The position numbers and the translations under genes were made by a program. Positions 57,641 to 64,000 of a stretch of DNA of 64,000 nucleotides are shown here, one piece after another (positions within the stretch are counted from its first letter, which is position 1; the number at the start of each line of letters is the position of its first letter). The notes under the pieces were generated by a model that had not been told where the DNA came from, ran no database searches, and was given only the letters and a program-made list of their open reading frames with translations. Origin of the DNA: Delphinus delphis (Eukaryota > Chordata > Mammalia > Artiodactyla > Delphinidae); NCBI RefSeq assembly GCF_949987515.2, contig NC_082689.1, forward strand, positions 7,245,501 to 7,309,500, given 5' to 3'.

Positions 57641-58319
57641 CCAAGGAAAAGGTCAGACCTCTCTTTGGGTAAGATTAATTCTTTACTCAACAGGGATAAA
57701 TTGATTGTGTTTTAAACTTATTTCTGTAACGTGTTACAATCCCACATTTACAAATTATCCTTCTGAGAATAAGTAAGGAAAGACCTCCCCCTCCACCTCA
57801 CCAGTAAAATACTTCTAACCACACAACAGAAGAATCTAAATTCGGAGAGTCTCCTCGTGGGGAAGTCTTTTTATCCACTGCGTATGGTTTCTCTTGGAGC
57901 TGCAGTGAGAGAGGCTACATCTTGTCCTTTTCCTAACTTTCACCTGGATCTGGGGGGTCCGTTTAGCCTCAAGCCTGTAGCCTTCTGGGGACTGACTGTT
58001 GGTGCTGCCCCTCTGGTTTAAATGTGTTGATTTTCAAAGCAACTGAAAAAGTCTCTTAAGAGTGACAAAAATAAACTGTGTTTATGGATTTAAAAGCTAT
58101 AGTTAATTAAAAGTTATCAAGCACCTGTTTCTAGAAGTTTTAAAATGTATATTTGAGGATTACCGTCTCACTACAAAGTCATTTTCCTACTAGATTTAAG
58201 AATACAGATGTGTTTTAACCTGTAATAATCTGGTGGCATACCATATGACCCTAAAAATATTTAGAATAAGAAAACAGAAACTTGCAGTTCCTTAATCCAC
58301 ACAAGGTAGTCTTGACTTA
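57641..58319. other. NGEF: NGEF intron, no repeat recognised
   Basis: AT-rich unique-looking DNA. Nothing assigned. Confidence 0.45.
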
Positions 58320-58480
58320 GTAGCACATGCTTCCAAAATCTGCCATTAGCCAGTTTTGTTATCTTGGGCTTGTCATTTTAACCCTCTGGTTCTGCTTCTT
58401 TTTCTGTAAAAGAAGAGTTGGACCAGATCATTTCTAAGCTTCCTTCTGCTTCTAGCAATTCTCCCTCAGAATAAAGTAAC
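58320..58480 (+). mobile_element. Probable MIR or MIR3 fragment
   Basis: 'gccagttttgttatcttggg', 'cttgtcattttaaccctctg', 'ttctttttctgtaaaagaag' and 'agttggaccagatcatttct' match the MIR-like core on the plus strand. Confidence 0.65.
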
Positions 58481-58590
58481 ATTTTATAAACATAAATGAG
58501 AACACCTGAAGGCTGAGATTGCTACATAAATAAGAATCCACTTTGTTTCCAACATTTACCTTTTATAACCCAAAGGAAGAAATAAAGAAT

Positions 58591-58878
58591 CTTTAGATAA
58601 AATATATAAAATAACTAAATTTTTTTAGATAAAATATATAAAATAACTAAATATTTTTTAAAACATATCATTAATTCCTTAACAAATGCTTACAGAGCAC
58701 GATGGACTAATCAAGTATAAATATTTGAAAATCTTTAGATAAAATATATAAAATAACTAAATATTTTTTTAGATAAAATATATAAAATAACTAAATGTTT
58801 TTTAAAACATATCATTAATTCCTTAACAAATGCTTACAGAGCACCAACGATGGACTAATCAAGTATAAATATTTGAAA
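58591..58878. repeat. Nested tandem duplication, about 142-146 bp
   Basis: Copy 1 is 58591-58731 and copy 2 is 58733-58878, almost identical except for a 4-bp insertion in copy 2 (gagcaccaacgatgg versus gagcacgatgg) and single changes. Inside each copy, 'tttagataaaatatataaaa' plus 'taactaaat' is itself repeated twice, so a short duplication came first and a larger one followed. Confidence 0.93.
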
Positions 58879-59633
58879 TATTTCCCTCTACTTTATTTTG
58901 TGAATGATTTAGGGCAAAATGTCAGTTAAATGGAGATTTTAATCATAGCCTGCCCAGTAAGCACTAAGTAGGATTGAAAATAGAACATGGGGAATTTAGC
59001 TTAAGGTTATATGCCTTCTGAACGCAGTGACTTTCTAAACTGATTTTATAATTAGAAGGGTATTTTTAGCTTATTTTTCAATTGGAAGGTTTTATTATAC
59101 TCATCTTAATACATGTAATTCACTTGAATATCTTCTGATTTTTTTAAAAAAATGAGTCTTTTCTCCTCAGTGCAACCAAGTGTGAAAGTGACAGCTTCCA
59201 CTTAGTGTTACGTCGAATTTCAAGGGCGGTGAAACCATGCAGAGCAGCAGGTCCTAGTGACTGCCCAGCCAGTGCACCTCCTTGGACCCCGATGAAAGAT
59301 GAGTGGGACACCAGGGTGCCCACCCTAGAGGAGCCCATGTCTTAGTGTAAGGATGGCCCTCTTCACAGGGAATTACAGTGCCAGGCAATGCCGCTGGTTA
59401 TACAGGGTTAAGGGCCTGGTGGGGATGCTCCAGGAGCCTCAACCAGTAACGGTGAGGATTTGGGGGGTAAGGTGGGCAGTTCTAGCCAAGGAAGATGGCA
59501 AGGAGTGGGACACCTGGTAAAGAGCCCATTACAGAGGCAGAAGGTGGCCTTCGCCCACAGGGGATGGGACTCCAACAGAGGTTTTAAGCAGGGGAGGGAC
59601 AAAAGCCGACCCATAGGTTAAAAAGGAGACAGA
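58879..59633. other. NGEF: NGEF intron, no gene seen
   Basis: 59400-59600 has the style of an old L2-like repeat (ggttttaagcaggggagg). No exon recognised. Confidence 0.4.
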
Positions 59634-59690
59634 GAGAAGGATGGACAGAGGGAAGGATGGACAGAGGGAAGGATGGACAGAGGGAAGGAG
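59634..59690. repeat. 16-bp tandem repeat, about 3.5 copies
   Basis: 'ggaaggatggacagag' repeats at 59634, 59651 and 59667, with a partial fourth copy. Confidence 0.95.
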
Positions 59691-60359
59691 AGGTCTAAAT
59701 ACCAAGGAGGGGACAGCTTTGAAAGCTTTTGGGGATCCCGGGGGCTCAGTGAGGCATTGACATGTGGGGTGACAGGAGGTACAGGAGCGGCTGTCCCTCA
59801 CGTTCTGCCTGGCCTCCTGGTTGGCTGCTGGTGGTGGTGGGGATGTGAGTGTTTAGCAGACATCCAGGTGAAGACTGCCAGTGAACAGATGAAAATGTAG
59901 GGCTCAAGAGAGGGCTGTCCGGAGATACGCAGAATGAGTCAAGAAAGGAGTGGCTTGGGTTGGAAAGACAGAAGACCTGACGGTTGTCACGCAAATATTA
60001 TGAGGCCTTAAGGGCAAGAGGAGATCAGACCTGTCCGTTCTGGCCGCTCTAGGGGAACGAGGGCTAAGAGGCAGCTTTAGGAACTGGTTTGCGTCAACCT
60101 GAGCACCGATGGAATGCGTAGGACCGCCGGCGTCGCCAGCTGAAGTCTGGGAAAGGGAGTTCCCCTCTTGGCAAAAAGGCCCCTTTCTAAGCTGCTTTCT
60201 CTCCTTTTCCACTCCAACTCTCCCTTTACAATTGCCGCGCTCTAGACGACTGGCTAAGGAACGCATTAAAGCCAACCTACTAACTAGTAAGTGAACCCCT
60301 CGCAGCAGGAGTATTTGCATCGAAAAACGAGGAATTTGTTAATTTAAACAAATGCCCCG
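59691..60359. other. NGEF: Region upstream of the CpG island
   Basis: Composition rises in GC toward 60360. No exon or repeat recognised. Confidence 0.45.
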
Positions 60360-62310
60360 TGGGTAGACTGTGCAGGGGAAGGTGCCGAGAAGATTTTCAA
60401 CTTTGGTCTGCACAACCCACCCCGCCAGGTACCCTCCGAAGAGCGGGAACTGGCTCTGGCCCGCAGAGACAGGCCGCCGTCCCGGCACCCGGCACCCGGC
60501 ACCGCCCAGGGGAGCAGGGAGCGGAGGGGCTGCCCTCAGAGAAGGCCACCGGGCAGGGCTCCAGTTCTCTTACTGGACTTGGAGTCGGATTTTGGAGTTG
60601 TCCGTCTAGATTTCCAAGTCACACGGGACCACTCACACTCCCCTCGACTCCAGTTTCCCATTTTTGCTTGCTCTCTGTATCCGGAAGCGAGTTGAACTAG
60701 CTAACACAAAGGTGCAGATTCCGAACGTCATTGTGACCGGGCAGGGAAACCGGGTGGAGGCTTGGGGGCACTTTGTTTCTCCTCCACTCCCTCCCCTATA
60801 CCCACCCCGTGCTGCTAGGGCCTCGGGGTAGCCGAGGTCAGCCAGACTCGTCCGGGAGAGGCTTCCGCGCTGGCCCCCTCTCCATAGTCAGGTCAGGAGC
60901 GGATATCCTCGAGGGTCCCTCGAGGCTGGGCCCGGAGCGACAGAGGCGGGGGTCTCCGGGCGGGTCCCTGTGAAGGACCTCATAGGATGCGCGGGGTGGG
61001 CAAGACGGAAGTTCGAGGGCGCGCCGGGCAGAGGGTCACCTCGCCCCTACCTTCCAAGTTCGCCCCGTGAGCTGGCGGGATGTGGCCAGACGGCGAGGAG
61101 GGGGCGGGAAGACGAAGGCGCAGCTCGCCGGCCCCCACCCATCCTGCCCTCCTCGTCTCCCCTGCCGGGGCAGAGCCGCGGCAGAGGAGGGAGGCGCGGA
61201 CCTGGTCGGCGGTCCCGGGCAGCAGTCGGCGTCCGCGGGCCCTGGGTCGCGCCCAAGGCCAGGCTCCCCCGCCCGGCTGCCGCCGGGCCTCGCCCCCGCC
61301 GCGCGCGCCCCACCCGCCTCCCCCGTTGCCGTGGCAACCCCGGGAGCCTCCAGGCGCGCGCCGGGGCGCCTGCTGGAGCTCTTGGCAGCGGCGGCGGCAG
61401 CGGCAGCTCCGGCTCCAGCTAAGCGCGCTGCGACCCTGCTCCGGAGCCCGCTCGTCGCCCCCCGCCCGGCTCCGGGCCCCCAGCACGGTCCCCGACCCGG
61501 CCCCAGAGCCTGGCTGGCTGCCGGCCCCCATGGAGCTGCTGGCCGCAGCCTTCAGCGCCGCCTGCGCCGTGGACCACGACAGCTCCACCTCGGAGAGCGA
61601 CGCGCGCGACTCAGCGGCGGGACACCTCCCTGGCAGGTGAGGGCGAGCGGCCGTCCCGACCCCTGCGCGCCACCACTGCGCGCCTGTGGCCCCAGCTTGC
61701 GTCCCTGGTCGGGGACGCCTACCCGAACTGCCTGTCCCGCGCCCCCCGCCCTGCGGACCCCGCAGCCCCTCACTCCTCCCGCGGCCCCCATCGTGCCCGC
61801 ACGCCGCCTGAGGTCGGGGGATGCTCCCCAGCCGGACCGCCGACACCCCTGTCCCTGCCCCGGACCGCCTCTCGCGCCCTCTCTCGGGCGCCCTGGGCGC
61901 ACGCGTCCCGTTCGGTGGCCCCTCTCCGCGCCGCGTGGCCCTGGGACTGGAGGATCGCTACCCAAAGGGGGCCAGGGGCCGTGTGACAGCGAGCGGCGCG
62001 GGGTGCGCAGCGAGCGCAGGGCCCCTGGCCGCTGGACCCGTCCGGGCGGCGGGGCGGCGCCGCGAAGCGGGCAGGACGCGCCAAGTTTCCGACGCCTGCC
62101 CGCGAGCTCCGAAAACATGAAGGTTTGGGTGGGCTGGTGTGGGAATGAATTACCCGGTCGCGCCCTGATGCGGTGACAAAAAGGGCCTGTGGGGCCTGCG
62201 TGGCAGGGAGCGGCGGCGGCCGCTCGGCCTGGACATCCTGGTCAGGGTCCATCTGGCCAGGGCCGCCTGTGCGGACGCCTCTCGCGAGCTGGCCGAGGTG
62301 TGTCGTTGCT
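60360..62310 (+). promoter_or_regulatory. NGEF: CpG island and inferred internal NGEF promoter
   Basis: CpG dinucleotides are dense from about 60.36 kb and very dense at 61.0-62.1 kb, unlike the rest of the window. The island contains the short-isoform first exon (ATG 61530). Sp1-type GC boxes are visible, for example ggggcggg at 61101-61108 and ccccgccc at 61267-61274. No TATA box is evident. A CpG-island promoter with dispersed start sites is expected for such a sequence; the actual start site is not visible. The small 'cccggca' triple repeat at 60481-60503 lies at its edge. Confidence 0.82.
61530..61636 (+). CDS. NGEF: NGEF short isoform, alternative first coding exon
   Basis: Encodes 35 residues plus two bases, starting MELLAAAFSAACAVDHDSST and ending AAGHLPG, followed by donor cag/gtgagg at 61637. 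This is the alternative N-terminus of ephexin-1 that I recall from other mammals, apparently unchanged. It ends in phase 2 and joins C at 62351 to make Ser, exactly as the long isoform does. The ATG has C at -3 and G at +4. No in-frame stop lies upstream until TGA at 61068-61070, and an in-frame ATG at 61080 follows that stop, so a 150-codon N-terminal extension is open. I prefer 61530 on homology. The short isoform lacks the basic tail of the long one and keeps all downstream domains. Confidence 0.93.
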
Positions 62311-62350
62311 TAAAAATAACCGGCTCCTGCCTCTCCTCTCTCTCTGGCAG
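61637..62350 (+). other. NGEF: NGEF short-isoform first intron
   Basis: A 714-base GC-rich intron from donor gtgagg (61637) to acceptor 'tctctctctggcag' (AG at 62349-62350), which has a good pyrimidine tract. Large frames on both strands are composition artefacts. Confidence 0.9.
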
Positions 62351-62490
62351 CGAGTCGTCCTCCACCCTGGGAAATGAGGCCACACCCGAGGAGTGCCCGG
62401 CCCTCGACAGCCCCACCACGCTCACCGAGGCCCTGCAGATGATCCACCCCATTCCCTCCGACTCCTGGAGGAACCTCATCGAACAAATAG
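62351..62490 (+). CDS. NGEF: NGEF shared exon (both isoforms)
   Basis: 140 bases encoding [15 protein letters not shown], then [17 protein letters not shown] and RNLIEQIG, ending in phase 1 at donor atag/gtgggt (62491). Both N-termini splice here, so residues from this Ser onward (127 in the long form, 36 in the short form) are common. The exon lies before the DH domain and is Ser/Thr/Pro-rich, then helical near RNLIEQI. The next exon, outside the window, should begin the LLYQEY motif whose first Tyr is the Eph/Src-regulated site (Tyr87 short-form numbering in other mammals). This exon appears one residue shorter than the human one as I recall it (ALDSP against ALADSP), so numbering here would be one lower. 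Confidence 0.95.
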
Positions 62491-64000
62491 GTGGGTGTCC
62501 CCAGCGGCGACGGGGCGTCACTGGGGGAAACGTTGGTTCCTGGCGGACTCTGAGGGCTCCCCTGCTTGTGGGATGCCCTTGCATTTCCCCTGGACAGATG
62601 TTTCTGACAAGGAAGGTTACTGACATATTTGGTTCTAAATGGTTCCAGAGGCAAAACTGCCGCGTTTTAATAGTGGCTGTATAACTGGGCTTTAGCAAAT
62701 GCATTTCTTTCCTGCTCTCTTGGAGAGGTGTGCTTGCCCAGCTCTTTCCTGGGGAGGGCTCTCTGTCCTCTTGTGTCTTCTGCCAGAAAGTCCAGGGGTT
62801 AGGTGCTTATGGGCCATGCAGGAGGGGACGCTCCATGCGTCCCCCCGCCATCCCCACCCGGGGGCCTGGGGAGGACCTGTAAAGGGAGGGGACCCTGCAG
62901 AGGGGACTTGTGGAGAGAGTCAGGCTGACTGGGGCAATTCAGAAAGGGGTGGCAGTGGTAGACTTGGCACAGGGGAAGGAAAGGTAAGTAGAGAGAAGCT
63001 GGGAGCCCCAGAGGCCCCTGGGTTAGGAAGGGAAGACTGGCTCCACCTGCCTGTCCAGAGCATGGCCAGAAGTGCAGGGCATAGCCCGCGTGTCCAGCTC
63101 CTGCACAGCTGCAGTTGAAGCTCTGTGAAAGCAGAAAGTGGATTGAGAAGGCATCCCCAAAACCCGAGCGCTCGCATTTAAGAGTCAAAGATTGCTGATG
63201 ACATCAAACTAGCTCTCATCTTCATCACCAGAGGTGGCCACAAGTGGGTGACATGGGTTCTTCGGGAATGGTACGGCATAGAAATCTTTCTGTTCTTCAG
63301 GGTTGTCAGAGCAGAAGTTTATTCATTAAATTAAAATTTTGGCTTGAAAATTTTCTTTCCTAAATTCATCATTATTGTTCTCCATCCCAAACACTCAGAC
63401 GGACATGAAGTGTCTCCAGTGGAAGTGGAGCTTCCATTGCCCCAGGAGACCCATGCTTAGGAGACTTTTTGGGCAGGTTCCCTTTCCCCTGGCTGGGGTT
63501 TATTCTGGACTGAACCCTGGGAGGAGCTGAGCCCTTGCAAAGCTGAGGGTGGAGCGCACACTGCATTCTGTTAAGCAGTGCTGACTCCAGGGGTATTGTT
63601 CCTAGTGGGCCCCCTGCGTGTGGGCTGGGTGGTGATGGTGGTGGCGGCTTTTCCCTTTGTTTGCTGGCGGAAATGGAGAGGGGCTGATCTGAGGACAAAC
63701 ACACCCGAAAATCCCTTTCTTCCACCTCTACCACATTGCCCTTTATGGCGAGGAGGGCCACCTCGGCCTTGGCATGTGCTGGAAGCCTCGAATTCCACCC
63801 TCTAGAAAGGGATCCTCTGGCTGAGATCAATGTCAGGACCAGGAAAGAAATCGAGGTGGGAGTGGGGAGATCCGTGCCTCCTCTCACGGAGAGAGAGGCT
63901 CCCTTCTGCAGTGTGGGCGTGTGGAGACCTCCTTCCTGGAGAGCCCGTGGCATAAGCTCAAAGCTGGGAGTCGGGAGCCCTGAGCTCTGGTGCCTGCTCA
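62491..64000 (+). other. NGEF: NGEF intron, continues past window
   Basis: After donor gtgggt, GC-moderate intronic DNA runs to the window end. A minus-strand frame of 193 codons (63953-63372) has no recognisable domain. No repeat recognised. The next NGEF coding exon is not reached. Confidence 0.7.

Noticed and set aside
60980..62176. Very long overlapping frames on both strands (up to 369 codons plus, 288 codons minus) near the NGEF alternative exon
   Set aside because: They lie in a CpG island where stop codons are rare, overlap in several frames, and have no domain. Only the frame carrying MELLAAAFSAAC is supported by homology and splice phase.
1..64000. A previously undescribed biological system
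   Set aside because: Everything I could assign is one known gene plus transposons and simple repeats. Unassigned stretches show no gene cluster, conserved-looking frame or structured array that would support such a claim.

Overview
This is vertebrate nuclear DNA, almost certainly from a cetacean. Fourteen tRNA-Glu-derived CHR-type SINEs (the class shared by cetaceans, hippos and ruminants) lie among old mammalian repeats (MIR, L2, MER5, MLT1 LTRs, L1M) and some young L1 copies. I saw no ruminant BovB element. There are no bacterial, viral or plasmid genes, no operons and no CRISPR array.

The only gene I can support is the 5' part of NGEF (neuronal guanine nucleotide exchange factor, ephexin-1) on the + strand. 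Four coding exons are visible. The long isoform uses an exon with its ATG at 25252 (25219-25516), then 28935-29049, then the shared exon 62351-62490. The short isoform starts from a separate first exon (ATG 61530, coding to 61636) inside a strong CpG island at about 60.36-62.31 kb, and splices into the same shared exon. Splice phases agree at every junction: phase 1 between the first two exons, and phase 2 into the shared exon from both isoforms. The shared exon ends in phase 1 and the gene runs on past 64000. The DH, PH and SH3 domains are encoded downstream of the window, so only the variable N-terminal regulatory tails are seen here.

Layout: 1-25.2 kb is intergenic or far-upstream DNA with MER5, MLT1 and MIR relics, two minisatellites (5.34-5.55 and 6.44-6.66 kb), a thick L1 block (9.5-14.9 kb), and GATA, purine and TG simple repeats. 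25.2-29.05 kb holds the first two NGEF coding exons. 29.05-61.5 kb is a long repeat-rich intron with two 5'-inverted L1 insertions, a tandem CHR SINE pair inside one target-site duplication, several MLT1 LTRs and more old L1. 60.4-62.5 kb is the internal promoter, the alternative first exon and the shared exon. 62.5-64 kb is intron.

I found no novel biological system. The most useful leads are a GTNNGT tandem splice donor in the long-isoform exon where only the weaker-looking site keeps the frame, a 150-codon open upstream extension of the short isoform, and an L1 insertion with 5' inversion plus a probable 3' transduction. Repeat family names are pattern recognition by eye; their boundaries are approximate.
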